From the NCBI GenBank assembly GCA_024231215.1, contig JAAEQR010000142.1, forward strand, positions 164,593 through 228,592: DNA of 64,000 nt, read 5' to 3'. Shown in pieces: positions 35,018 through 44,011 of the stretch. The notes beneath the pieces were generated by a model. The model was not told the origin of the DNA. It searched no databases and saw only the letters and a program-made list of their open reading frames with translations. The position numbers were made by a program, and so were the translations under genes. The DNA comes from PVC group bacterium. GTDB lineage: Bacteria; Omnitrophota; Gorgyraeia; B26-G9. How positions within the stretch are numbered: the stretch's first letter is position 1; each line of letters begins with the position of its first letter.

Positions 35018-35491
35018 TTAAATTTTTATATAGCCCGTAACATTATTAAGACCTATTGTTCTCACAGTACCACCAGAGTCTTTAAGGTATATCGTAGCCT
35101 GCCCCCCAGACAAACCACCCCTACTATTAAATAATGCCGCATCCTTGCCCAAATCGCTATCAAAACCTAAAGTCGTAGAAGCACCATCAACGATAATCCC
35201 ATCCCGAGTCTCATAGGTAGAACCAATCAGAGTAATAACTGTGTCCACTTTTTTAAATATATAATATTGAGATGGAGGCCCATAATCAAAAGCTACTCCA
35301 TGCTTATCCTGAGTCGTAATCGCCAAGCTCTTCGCCTGCTCTAAGACCATTTTTATTTCTTTAGCACAATTTTTTAAGGCTGTTCCGGAACGGTAATTGA
35401 ATAGATATGCTGAGGTCATACTGATAATCATGACAATAATCCCCAATACCACGATCATCTCGATAAGAGTAAATGCAGATATTTTTTTCAT
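35018..35491 (-). CDS. GspH/FimT-like pseudopilin
   Basis: The 157-residue protein has a short leader MKKISA and the prepilin cleavage and helix motif FTLIEMIVVLGIIVMIISM, with the conserved Glu5 of the mature protein. The signature lacks the usual glycine before F (alanine here), so cleavage may be less efficient. The globular part has AKEIKMVLEQAKSLAITTQDKHGVAFD, then strands, as in GspH/FimT minor pseudopilins that cap type II secretion or type IV pilus filaments. It lies 46 bases after the exported protein gene at 35538, so both probably share a transcript. Confidence 0.85.
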   Translation of the reverse strand: MKKISAFTLIEMIVVLGIIVMIISMTSAYLFNYRSGTALKNCAKEIKMVLEQAKSLAITTQDKHGVAFDYGPPSQYYIFKKVDTVITLIGSTYETRDGIIVDGASTTLGFDSDLGKDAALFNSRGGLSGGQATIYLKDSGGTVRTIGLNNVTGYIKI

Positions 35492-35537
35492 AACCTAGAT
35501 TATATCATAAAACATAACAACTAGGTACCTCATAATA

Positions 35538-37514
35538 TTAAATAGATTGCATAACAAGCTGTGATTGCTTTGCTGTTTCTGCTTGCATCTCTGTGATAGA
35601 ACCTACCCCCATAAATACGCTCACATCCCCGCCTTTTATAAGCTCCACCATACGCCTCATAGCTCCAGCAGCAACAGGAAACACATTATCCATCTGAGAA
35701 CTTTCTGTTTCCCATAATTCTTCTACCTTGTCAAATAATAACGCTCTTATAGCTTCTACCCTTACAATGGAATAATTCTTATCTTGAACGACCCAACCAT
35801 ACTCATATTGGTTATACAAATCTACGTGACTTTCACCATCGGCTAATTTAAGTAATTGGTCACGATTAAAATTAATAAATGTATCTATTTCTTGTAACGC
35901 CAAGCCTCGAGCTCCTTTAAGCATATCTTTGATCTTTTTAGTATCAATATTCTTGTTTACCTGCGGAATTATTTTCTTAAGATATTCAATCATATCTTTT
36001 GCAGTATTCATCTGCTGCTGCTGTTCCTTCTCCCCCACTAAAGCTGGATCTTCCCATCTAGGCACATGCAGTATTTTTGCCAACACAGCAATCTCATAAG
36101 GCAAAAATGACCATATCCCTTTATCTCTTAAATCCGTAGAAGACACCTGTAAACGCTGAACTGACGTAACAATAGAATTACCACTCATGTATTTCTGACC
36201 AGCAATCAGTAATTCCGAAGCTGTTTCTCCAGGACGACCATTAAAGAAATTGCCCATAGATAAATCTTTTTCCCCTAATCCTAACCGCCCTCTTAATTTT
36301 TCTCTTAAAAGCATTACTTTTCCAATACAATCTAATATTGCGCTTTTCTTAGGGGTATATGTATGTCCCTGATGATCCCCTCCGGCACCATGTTTCCAAT
36401 CAACATTAGTTACTGCATTAAGAGTAACACGTGCATTATGTTCTATGATCAGAGGTAAAATATGTTCTCCATCCGGTTGAAACGTATGATCCTGACGCAT
36501 CCAGGGAGAGTAAACAACTACTTCCTTGTCAAACATATCATTTATCAGCCCAGTCATTATCTGTGCCGTAAGTTGCCTTAATACCAAAGAAGTAAGAGTG
36601 GACTTGCGATGATCAAAGTTATCTATTTCCGTTATAAATTTATCTGCCTTGCCGGAAACTAAGCCATTTAATATTGTAATTATATGACCTAAATGTCCTG
36701 GATCATTTTTAGCTGGGAATGATATAACACGACTCCGGCGAACAGTTCCATCCGGCAAAGTAACTTTGTCAAAACGCACCTCTGAGGTATTATCCTCCGG
36801 AGAAACTCTCAACTTAACTGCATCCGGGTTAACTTCTCCAGTTTTCAACATTTCACTATATTGAACAATTAGATTTACAATATCACGAAAACCTTCTCTT
36901 AATCTCGCATAAAGAAAAGCATTTTCTTCCGGAGTCCCATCGATTAAAGAATAAGGTAAAACACCATTTAAAGAGTACGAAGACCAACGCACTAAAGTTT
37001 CTTTCTGCTTATCTGTTAGTTTTTCATGCGTTTTAATATCATTAATCAACTCTTCACAAAGCCGGCGTTGATTTGCCATATCTAGAGACATCTCTTCTTT
37101 TGAATATTCACTTTTTTGAGGACGAGTTTGGCTTCTTTCTCTTAAACGATTTTCTGCATCTGTAAATCTCTTTTTGAACTCTTGAAGTTTTTGATTTTCA
37201 GGATTTCGCGCCTCTTCTATAGTTATGGTTTTCAAAAACGCTTTAAACTCACGGCTTACATCATCCATCTCTTGAATTAGTTGAGGGTCAATTTCCTTCA
37301 ATTCTTCAAGGCTATCAGTAGTCTGAGAATATTCCCCCACTGTTTTCTTAAACTCATCTGATTGCATATTAAAACGTGGAGACAAATATGAGGCAACATT
37401 ACCGCTAGTACTCACAGCAATATCTTCGGCCCGAACCAAGCCCAAGAAAGGACTGGTAAGCATTGTAATAGCTAGAATTATTGTTAGAAATTTCTTACTT
37501 GTGGGTCTTCTCAT
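35538..37514 (-). CDS. Exported protein with nucleotidylyltransferase-like (HxGH, SSTxxR) motifs
   Basis: The 658-residue protein has a clear signal peptide (about residues 1-29, FLTIILAITMLTSPFLGLVRA|E). Residues 55-250 are mostly charged helices. Residues about 262-480 recall NadD-type nucleotidylyltransferases: SFPAKNDPGHLGHI has HxGH (274-277), DNFDHRK (298-304) follows a strand as the substrate loop does, HGAGGDH (375-381) sits where NadD has GxD, and VSSTDLRDKG (457-466) matches the ISSTxIR motif. It then runs into LPYEIAVLAKI, like the end of NadD. The remainder (490-658) is helical. Such enzymes are normally cytosolic, so an exported one is unexpected. Activity and substrate are unknown, and no database hit can be claimed. 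Confidence 0.65.
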   Translation of the reverse strand: MRRPTSKKFLTIILAITMLTSPFLGLVRAEDIAVSTSGNVASYLSPRFNMQSDEFKKTVGEYSQTTDSLEELKEIDPQLIQEMDDVSREFKAFLKTITIEEARNPENQKLQEFKKRFTDAENRLRERSQTRPQKSEYSKEEMSLDMANQRRLCEELINDIKTHEKLTDKQKETLVRWSSYSLNGVLPYSLIDGTPEENAFLYARLREGFRDIVNLIVQYSEMLKTGEVNPDAVKLRVSPEDNTSEVRFDKVTLPDGTVRRSRVISFPAKNDPGHLGHIITILNGLVSGKADKFITEIDNFDHRKSTLTSLVLRQLTAQIMTGLINDMFDKEVVVYSPWMRQDHTFQPDGEHILPLIIEHNARVTLNAVTNVDWKHGAGGDHQGHTYTPKKSAILDCIGKVMLLREKLRGRLGLGEKDLSMGNFFNGRPGETASELLIAGQKYMSGNSIVTSVQRLQVSSTDLRDKGIWSFLPYEIAVLAKILHVPRWEDPALVGEKEQQQQMNTAKDMIEYLKKIIPQVNKNIDTKKIKDMLKGARGLALQEIDTFINFNRDQLLKLADGESHVDLYNQYEYGWVVQDKNYSIVRVEAIRALLFDKVEELWETESSQMDNVFPVAAGAMRRMVELIKGGDVSVFMGVGSITEMQAETAKQSQLVMQSI

Positions 37515-37591
37515 TGATATACTACCTCCTTATTATTATATATAAACTGTCAGAGAATTATAAATTATCAAAAGTATTATAAAGACGTTAA

Positions 37592-37620
37592 AGTATAGCA
37601 TATCTCATATAATCATGCAA
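37592..37620 (-). promoter_or_regulatory. Promoter of the exported nucleotidylyltransferase-like protein
   Basis: TTGCAT (37620-37615), a 17-base spacer and TATACT (37597-37592) give a leader of about 70 bases with a strong AAGGAGG site before the ATG at 37514. Confidence 0.7.
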
Positions 37621-37684
37621 ATCTTTTTTGCGAACATTACTCTTTTAATACCAATCACTTGCAATTTCTTAATAATAAAATATA

Positions 37685-37714
37685 AGATCTTTTTAAAGAC
37701 TATTCTAAAGATCT
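37685..37714 (-). terminator. Possible weak terminator after tgt
   Basis: AGATCTTT and AAAGATCT (37685-37692, 37707-37714) can form an 8-base-pair stem just past the tgt stop. The following tract is only T-rich, so termination is uncertain. Confidence 0.3.
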
Positions 37715-37725
37715 GAAGCTACACA

Positions 37726-38832
<1,107 letters not shown>

Positions 38833-38841
38833 TTATCCCTG

Positions 38842-39885
38842 TTATATTATAATCATACAATCGCCGTAGCTATAAAATCTATACTTTTCTTTTACTGCTT
38901 CGGCATATGCCTTAAGCATCAATTCTTTGCCTCCAAAGGCACAAACCAACATCATTAAAGTCGTCCTGGGTAAATGAAAATTAGTCAACATCATATCCAC
39001 AGCCTTAAAGTCATACCCTGGATAAATAAAAATATCAGTATCTCCCACGCCAGCTTTTAAATTAAACTTTTCATTTTCCTTCTTAGTACATGCTTCTAAT
39101 ACCCGGCAGGCAGTTGTCCCTACCGCACAGATCCTGTTTCCCGATTCTTTTACCTTTTCTATTTTTCCTACTGCAGCAGAAGAAAGCTCAAAAGATTCTC
39201 TATGCATTTTATGCTGAGTTATATTGTCTGTCTTTACCGGAGTAAATGTACCTAAGCCGACATGCAATGTGAGATAAATCGCATCTATACTATTTTCTTT
39301 AAAACTTTTCAATGTTTCATTTGTGAAATGCAAACCCGCTGTAGGAGCTGCAATTGCTCCGGGATTACTCGCATAAACAGTTTGATACCGCAAATTATCT
39401 TCTGCCTTCGACTTTCGTTTAATATACGGCGGCAACGGCATATCACCTATTTCATCGAGTATAGTCTCAATATCTTCAGAGTTGTTAAATTCCAAAAGTT
39501 TCATCTGCTGTTGTTTTGCTAATTCACTCTCCCGGCAAACAGCTTTTGCTTTTCCGTCCTTAAAAACAACTTCTCTGTCTGGTTTGAATTTTGAACCTGG
39601 TTTTGCTTTTATCAGATACTGGTTTTTATCCAATCGTTCCACCAGCAAAACATCTACTTCTCTTTCTCCTATCTTACCAATTAAACGCACCGGACGTACT
39701 TTAGCATTATTTAAAACTAAAGCATCTCCTGGATTAAACAATCTTTCAAGTTCCTTAAAAGAAGAATGAGTAATGCTGTCTTTTTTACGGTCAACAATCA
39801 AAAGCCGCGAATCATCACGCTTCTGCGCCGGAAACTGAGCAATCAATTCTTTTGATAAATCATAATCAAATTCTGAAATATTCAT
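38842..39885 (-). CDS. queA: S-adenosylmethionine:tRNA ribosyltransferase-isomerase
   Basis: The 347-residue enzyme adds the cyclopentanediol-type ring to preQ1-tRNA, making epoxyqueuosine. It begins FDYDLSKELIAQFPAQKRDDSRLL and has LNNAKVRPVRLIG, the PTAGLHFTNETLK block and LHVGLGTFTPV, followed by TDIFIYPGYDF and LTNFHLPRTTLMMLV. The length is normal. The ATG at 39885 is taken over an in-frame TTG at 39894; a GGGG run lies just upstream. It is followed by tgt and preceded by a GC-rich palindromic element that separates it from queH. Confidence 0.95.
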   Translation of the reverse strand: MNISEFDYDLSKELIAQFPAQKRDDSRLLIVDRKKDSITHSSFKELERLFNPGDALVLNNAKVRPVRLIGKIGEREVDVLLVERLDKNQYLIKAKPGSKFKPDREVVFKDGKAKAVCRESELAKQQQMKLLEFNNSEDIETILDEIGDMPLPPYIKRKSKAEDNLRYQTVYASNPGAIAAPTAGLHFTNETLKSFKENSIDAIYLTLHVGLGTFTPVKTDNITQHKMHRESFELSSAAVGKIEKVKESGNRICAVGTTACRVLEACTKKENEKFNLKAGVGDTDIFIYPGYDFKAVDMMLTNFHLPRTTLMMLVCAFGGKELMLKAYAEAVKEKYRFYSYGDCMIII

Positions 39886-39914
39886 AAACCCCAACTAAGA
39901 CATCACAAAAACAC

Positions 39915-40045
39915 GTCTTCTCGCTAAGCCCGCTGCGGCTTCCTGCCTTGCGACCGCGCGTCTCGCCTATTTTTACATCCTTGTAAAAATTACGCCTCAA
40001 ACCCTTAAGGGTTCCACGAGCGCAGCGAAGTGCAAGCGCCATTTT
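39915..40045. repeat. GC-rich palindromic intergenic element
   Basis: This stretch between queH and queA is much richer in GC than its surroundings. It contains a perfect 9-base-pair hairpin, ATTTTTACA and TGTAAAAAT around TCCT (39969-39990), and a perfect 14-base palindrome AACCCTTAAGGGTT (40000-40013). GCGAAG/CGCTCG-like blocks also occur. It looks like a dispersed palindromic repeat rather than a gene. Only one copy lies in the window. Confidence 0.45.
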
Positions 40046-40064
40046 TGTTCTGTCTATTACTATG

Positions 40065-40607
40065 TTAAATAGTATTCTTTTCTTCTAAACTAAATTTACA
40101 ACCGCAGTAATTCTGACGATACATATTTTTTTCTTTTGAAATTTTTACAGCTTCCTGATATCCACGCCTGAAATTATCAAAATAAAATTTAATACCAGTC
40201 TCATCAGCTATTTCATCACCTATCTTATGAATAAGTTCAATGTTCTGATAAGGACTGACCATTAAAGTAGAGCTAAAAGTATCACAGCCTGACTCCTTGG
40301 CTTTCTGCGCCGTCTTACGCAACCTTAACTCCCAGCACTTATGACAACGTTTGGGCATCTGCGTATCTTCCCCCAATGTTTCAAAAAACAAACTATCTTC
40401 ATACTCAGGATGAACGATAACCGGACATTCTGACTGTCTTGCATAATCCGACAAACAATCACGGCGGTGATTATATTCTTCAATTGGATATATATTAGGA
40501 TTATAGAAAAAGGCAGTAACTTCATATCCCTGGGAACGTAGTTTTTCCAAAGGATATATCAGGCAGGGGCCACAGCAGGCATGCAAAAGCACTTTCTTGT
40601 TACTCAC
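40065..40607 (-). CDS. queH: Epoxyqueuosine reductase QueH
   Basis: The 180-residue enzyme reduces epoxyqueuosine to queuosine in tRNA, as the non-cobalamin alternative to QueG. It carries HACCGPC (Cys11, 12, 15) near the N-terminus, the KRCHKCWELRLRK pair and the YCGCKF pair, which together bind a [4Fe-4S] cluster and a second iron. It starts at GTG overlapping the ruvB stop by 8 bases, with AAGGAG about 10 bases upstream. Its place beside queA and tgt supports the assignment. Confidence 0.93.
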   Translation of the reverse strand: MSNKKVLLHACCGPCLIYPLEKLRSQGYEVTAFFYNPNIYPIEEYNHRRDCLSDYARQSECPVIVHPEYEDSLFFETLGEDTQMPKRCHKCWELRLRKTAQKAKESGCDTFSSTLMVSPYQNIELIHKIGDEIADETGIKFYFDNFRRGYQEAVKISKEKNMYRQNYCGCKFSLEEKNTI

Positions 40608-41685
40608 CCGAAAACATCTCCTTTTGCATATCTCCAGTAGCTATTTTTCCCAGATGTTTATATGCGGCTTCGGTAACCTGCCGGCCGCGAGAAGTCCTCT
40701 TCAAAAAACCAATCTTAAGCAGAAATGGCTCTACTACATCAATAATTGTATCGCTCTCTTCATTAAGCGTAGCCGCTAATGAATCTATACCTACAGGGCC
40801 TCCCTCATAAGTATCCACAATAACTCCCAAAACCCTGCGGTCAATATCATCCAAACCCATACTATCTATACCCTGCAAATCAAGCGCAGCGTTTGTAATC
40901 TCAGGCGATACTTTACCATCTGCCTTTACCTGTGAATAATCACGTACACGCCGTAATAATCGATTAGCCACACGCGGTGTACCGCGTGCTCTCTTAGCAA
41001 TCAAAACAGCGCTATTCTCGTCCATATTCATTCCAAGTTTATCCGCTGATTTTTTAATAATATTCACCAATTCCTGCCAGGGGTAAAAATCCAAATGAGA
41101 ATACATACCAAACCTGCTGCGTAACGCAGCAGTCAGAAGTCCGGAACGTGTAGTCGCTCCAATCAATGTAAAAGGTTTAAGATTGAAATTTATTGTCTTA
41201 GCATATGGGCCCTTATCAATTACAAAGTCAATCTTATAATCTTCCATAGCCGGATACATAAATTCCTCGACAACCTTTGAAAGCCTGTGAATCTCATCGA
41301 TAAACAATACATCTCCGTGTTCCAAGTTAGTAAGAATACCGATCAAATCTCCGGCTCTGTCAATTGCCGGTCCGGAAGTAGTACTGATCTTTGTTCCCAT
41401 TTCATGCGCAATGATATGAGCTAAGGTCGTCTTCCCCAGTCCGGGAGGTCCGGAAAAAATAAGATGTTCTAAAGGTTCCTGCCTGGCTTTTGCCGCCTGA
41501 ATAGCGATCAGCAAGTTTTCTTTAATTTTTTCTTGCCCAATAAAATCAGCAAACTGAAGAGGCCGCAAAGAAAGATTAAGAACCGCATCTTCATCAGTCT
41601 CTTCCCTGATCAAGACAGGTTCACGCAGAAATTTCTCTGCGTCTGCATCTTTTTTATTGTTTGACTGTCTGTCTGTAAACTTCAT
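40600..41685 (-). CDS. ruvB: Holliday junction helicase RuvB
   Basis: The 361-residue hexameric motor drives branch migration. It shows LRPLQFADFIGQEKIKENL, Walker A GPPGLGKTTL, Walker B LFIDEIHRL, sensor IGATTRSGLL, and the arginine segment GTPRVANRLLRRVRDY. The C-terminal winged helix has YEGGPVGIDSLAATLNEE, as is typical. An N-terminal extension of about 35 charged residues precedes the core. The start overlaps ruvA by 32 bases. Confidence 0.97.
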   Translation of the reverse strand: MKFTDRQSNNKKDADAEKFLREPVLIREETDEDAVLNLSLRPLQFADFIGQEKIKENLLIAIQAAKARQEPLEHLIFSGPPGLGKTTLAHIIAHEMGTKISTTSGPAIDRAGDLIGILTNLEHGDVLFIDEIHRLSKVVEEFMYPAMEDYKIDFVIDKGPYAKTINFNLKPFTLIGATTRSGLLTAALRSRFGMYSHLDFYPWQELVNIIKKSADKLGMNMDENSAVLIAKRARGTPRVANRLLRRVRDYSQVKADGKVSPEITNAALDLQGIDSMGLDDIDRRVLGVIVDTYEGGPVGIDSLAATLNEESDTIIDVVEPFLLKIGFLKRTSRGRQVTEAAYKHLGKIATGDMQKEMFSGE

Positions 41686-42274
41686 TTAAAAGCTCTTCCG
41701 CGTTATTAACTTGAGGGTTTCTCTGCAAGGCTTTTTTAACCATCTGTTGGGCTTCGGGCTTCCGATATTGAAGCTGTAAGAGAACAGAAACAGCTTCATC
41801 TTCAAACCCATTCGGAGTTTCTACAGGTACTACTTCTCCTCCCATAGACTGAATTAATCCAAACTTACCAACTTTGCCCTGTAATTTTGCTACAATTTCT
41901 CTGGCTCTCTGCTGCCCTATTCCAGGCAGTGATTTCAAAAATTTAACATCTCCGGCATCAATCGCCCGAGCAATATCAGCAATAGGTTCACTAAGCGCTT
42001 TTACTGCAGCCTTTGGCCCGACCCCGGAAACAGTAATAAACTTTTCAAAAAACTCTTTCTCTACCTCATTAATAAAACCAATTAATATTGGAATACTTTT
42101 TGACGGATCGCTTTGATAATAATGAAACGTTACAAATTCCATATCGTTTTCATCTGTCTTTAAACACTTCAAAATCCCCTGTGGGATATACACCTCATAT
42201 CCTAAACCGCTTACTTGAAGGATAATAGAGTGTTCTTTCTTTTGAATAACTTTTCCGCTAATTCGGCTAATCAT
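41654..42274 (-). CDS. ruvA: Holliday junction binding protein RuvA
   Basis: The 206-residue protein binds the four-way junction and loads RuvB. Domain I is an OB fold (MISRISGKVIQKKEHSIILQ), domain II has two helix-hairpin-helix motifs (ITVSGVGPKAAVKAL and LKSLPGIGQQRAREIV), and domain III (about 155-205, ALQRNPQ-type helices) contacts RuvB. The ATG overlaps the ruvC stop by 4 bases (ATGA). Confidence 0.96.
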   Translation of the reverse strand: MISRISGKVIQKKEHSIILQVSGLGYEVYIPQGILKCLKTDENDMEFVTFHYYQSDPSKSIPILIGFINEVEKEFFEKFITVSGVGPKAAVKALSEPIADIARAIDAGDVKFLKSLPGIGQQRAREIVAKLQGKVGKFGLIQSMGGEVVPVETPNGFEDEAVSVLLQLQYRKPEAQQMVKKALQRNPQVNNAEELLNEVYRQTVKQ

Positions 42275-42759
42275 AATCTTCTCTTTGCTGCGTTAATATG
42301 GGTTACAGCCAAGGCTAAAGCATCGGCAACATCATGTGGTGAAGGAACCTGTTTTAATCCTAGAATCTCTTTGATCACATGCTGCATTTGCATTTTTGTC
42401 GCAGCACCGGTACCAGCAACGGCTTTTTTTACCCGTTTTGCCGGATAACTCACTACATCTATATTCTTTTCTGCTGCTGCCAAATAAACTGTTCCCCGGG
42501 CATGTGCCATTAATATTGCAGTTCTCGGATGCTTATAATGCGAATACAACTCTTCCAGCGCAATAACCTGCGGATTATAAACATCTAATATTTCTTTAAA
42601 ACCGCTATAAATCTTATGAATCCGGGTTGTGAATTTTTCTTTCGAAGTCGTCTTAATCACCCCGGCTTCTAATAACACCAACGTTTTATTTTGTCCTTTT
42701 AATTCAATAATCCCATATCCTGTACATATTAAGCCGGGATCTATACCTAATACTCTCAT
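42271..42759 (-). CDS. ruvC: Holliday junction resolvase RuvC
   Basis: The 162-residue dimeric nuclease cuts the junction at symmetric strands. The four acidic or histidine catalytic positions are recognisable in GIDPGLICTGYG (Asp7), ALEELYSHYKHP (Glu about 69), and the C-terminal PSPHDVADALALA (His/Asp pair). The start lies 3 bases after yebC, and the gene is translationally coupled to ruvA. Confidence 0.96.
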   Translation of the reverse strand: MRVLGIDPGLICTGYGIIELKGQNKTLVLLEAGVIKTTSKEKFTTRIHKIYSGFKEILDVYNPQVIALEELYSHYKHPRTAILMAHARGTVYLAAAEKNIDVVSYPAKRVKKAVAGTGAATKMQMQHVIKEILGLKQVPSPHDVADALALAVTHINAAKRRL

Positions 42760-42762
42760 TTA

Positions 42763-43512
42763 TTATTCAAGCTCCGCTAAAATTTGATCCGGAATATCAA
42801 AATTAGCATATACACCCTGCACATCGTCATGATCTTCTAAAGTTCCAATAAGATTTAAAACTGACTGCGCTGCTGCTTTATCTGTAATCTTTACCGTATT
42901 CGCCGGAATCATCGTTAATTCAGCTGATTCCGGAGTAATTCCGCTATCAATAACCGCTTTTTTTACAGTTTCAAAATCATTAACCGGAGTAGTAATTTCA
43001 TATATATCTTCCAGAGTCACCATATCTTCTGCCCCGTTTTCCAAAATAATATTCATAAGCTTATCTTCATCGCTTTGCTTTTTATCAACGATAATTAATC
43101 CTTTTTTCGTAAACAACCAGGCAACAGATCCTGCTCCAGCCATATTGCCGCCTTTTTTCGTAAATATACTGCGAACCTCGGCTGCACTTCTATTCTTATT
43201 ATCAGTTAATACATCGACAAGAATTGCCACCCCGCTAGTTCCATACCCTTCATAGGTCATTTCCTCATATACCACCCCAGGCAGCTCACCCGTACCTTTC
43301 TTGATCGCTTTATCAATGTTGTCCTTGGGCATATTCGAATCTTTTGCCTTAAGAATAGCCAAACGTAAACGTGGGTTAGTCTCCGAATTACCCCCACCAA
43401 AACGTGCCGCTACAGTCAACTCTTTAATCAATTTGGTAAATACTTTTCCCCGCTTTGCGTCAGTTGCAGCTTTTTTATGTTTTATACTTGCCCATTTTGA
43501 ATGTCCTGACAT
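42763..43512 (-). CDS. yebC: YebC/PmpR-family DUF28 protein
   Basis: The 249-residue protein begins MSGHSKWASIKHKKAATDAKRG, the YebC signature (a span at about residues 1-21), with three alpha/beta domains. It ends LGTLEDHDDVQGVYANFDI. Members are described as DNA-binding regulators and, more recently, as translation factors that relieve ribosome stalling at polyproline. It is first in the unit with ruvCAB, a conserved arrangement, under the promoter at 43548-43576. AGGAG precedes the ATG. Confidence 0.95.
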   Translation of the reverse strand: MSGHSKWASIKHKKAATDAKRGKVFTKLIKELTVAARFGGGNSETNPRLRLAILKAKDSNMPKDNIDKAIKKGTGELPGVVYEEMTYEGYGTSGVAILVDVLTDNKNRSAAEVRSIFTKKGGNMAGAGSVAWLFTKKGLIIVDKKQSDEDKLMNIILENGAEDMVTLEDIYEITTPVNDFETVKKAVIDSGITPESAELTMIPANTVKITDKAAAQSVLNLIGTLEDHDDVQGVYANFDIPDQILAELE

Positions 43513-43547
43513 AAAATATCACTCCTATCTTTTTTGTTTATATTTAT

Positions 43548-43576
43548 ATTATAACAAAAACTAGCCTTATTACCAA
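43548..43576 (-). promoter_or_regulatory. Promoter of the yebC-ruvCAB-queH-queA-tgt unit
   Basis: TTGGTA (43576-43571), a 17-base spacer and TATAAT (43553-43548) stand before yebC with a leader of about 30 bases that includes TAGGAG. Confidence 0.75.
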
Positions 43577-43593
43577 TTTATTACCCAGCTGGC

Positions 43594-43992
43594 TTATGTT
43601 GGATTATATTTAACAATTTTAGTTTTAAAAGTACGAGTAATTGTCTTCCCACTAATAGTCCACTGCACATCAACCGTTATATCTCTTGTTTTCCCGCCGT
43701 TGCCAGAGGCCACAGTAATTTTATATGCAAATCCCGGATAATCAGAACAAGGCAAATATGCACCGGCTGTATCTTCTGCATCTGCCCCCGTTATATTTGT
43801 GTAACTCGCAGCGCGCACTTGTGCCATAACACCTTGCGCAACCATCACAGCCTTATTTATATCCGCAGCCTTACGAGAGGACTCGAGTGCAACCGGTAAA
43901 TACGCCATAACGGATATTAACCCAATTCCAAGTACTGCAATCGCAATAATTATTTCGATTAGTGTATATCCGCGTTGCCTAGACTTGCACAT
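43594..43992 (-). CDS. PilV/GspI-like pseudopilin
   Basis: From the ATG at 43992 the product has 132 residues with an eight-residue basic leader MCKSRQRG. The helix that follows, YTLIEIIIAIAVLGIGLISVM, has Glu5, and a tyrosine at position +1 in place of the usual phenylalanine. The soluble part (AADINKAVMVAQGVMAQV, then strands) fits minor pilin PilV or GspI. An upstream start at 44031 would overlap the EF-G gene by 20 bases and make an overlong leader. It is the last gene of the tyrS-recG-SNF-EF-G2 unit. Confidence 0.8.
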   Translation of the reverse strand: MCKSRQRGYTLIEIIIAIAVLGIGLISVMAYLPVALESSRKAADINKAVMVAQGVMAQVRAASYTNITGADAEDTAGAYLPCSDYPGFAYKITVASGNGGKTRDITVDVQWTISGKTITRTFKTKIVKYNPT

Positions 43993-44011
43993 ATAATCAA
44001 TCTCTCTTAGC

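Noticed and set aside
40325-40525. Second minus-strand frame inside queH
   Set aside because: queH has all cysteine motifs and full length; the alternative frame has no recognisable features.
43577-43593. Possible terminator after the pseudopilin gene (CCAGCTGG palindrome)
   Set aside because: The palindrome is only eight bases with no loop room and no U-tract.
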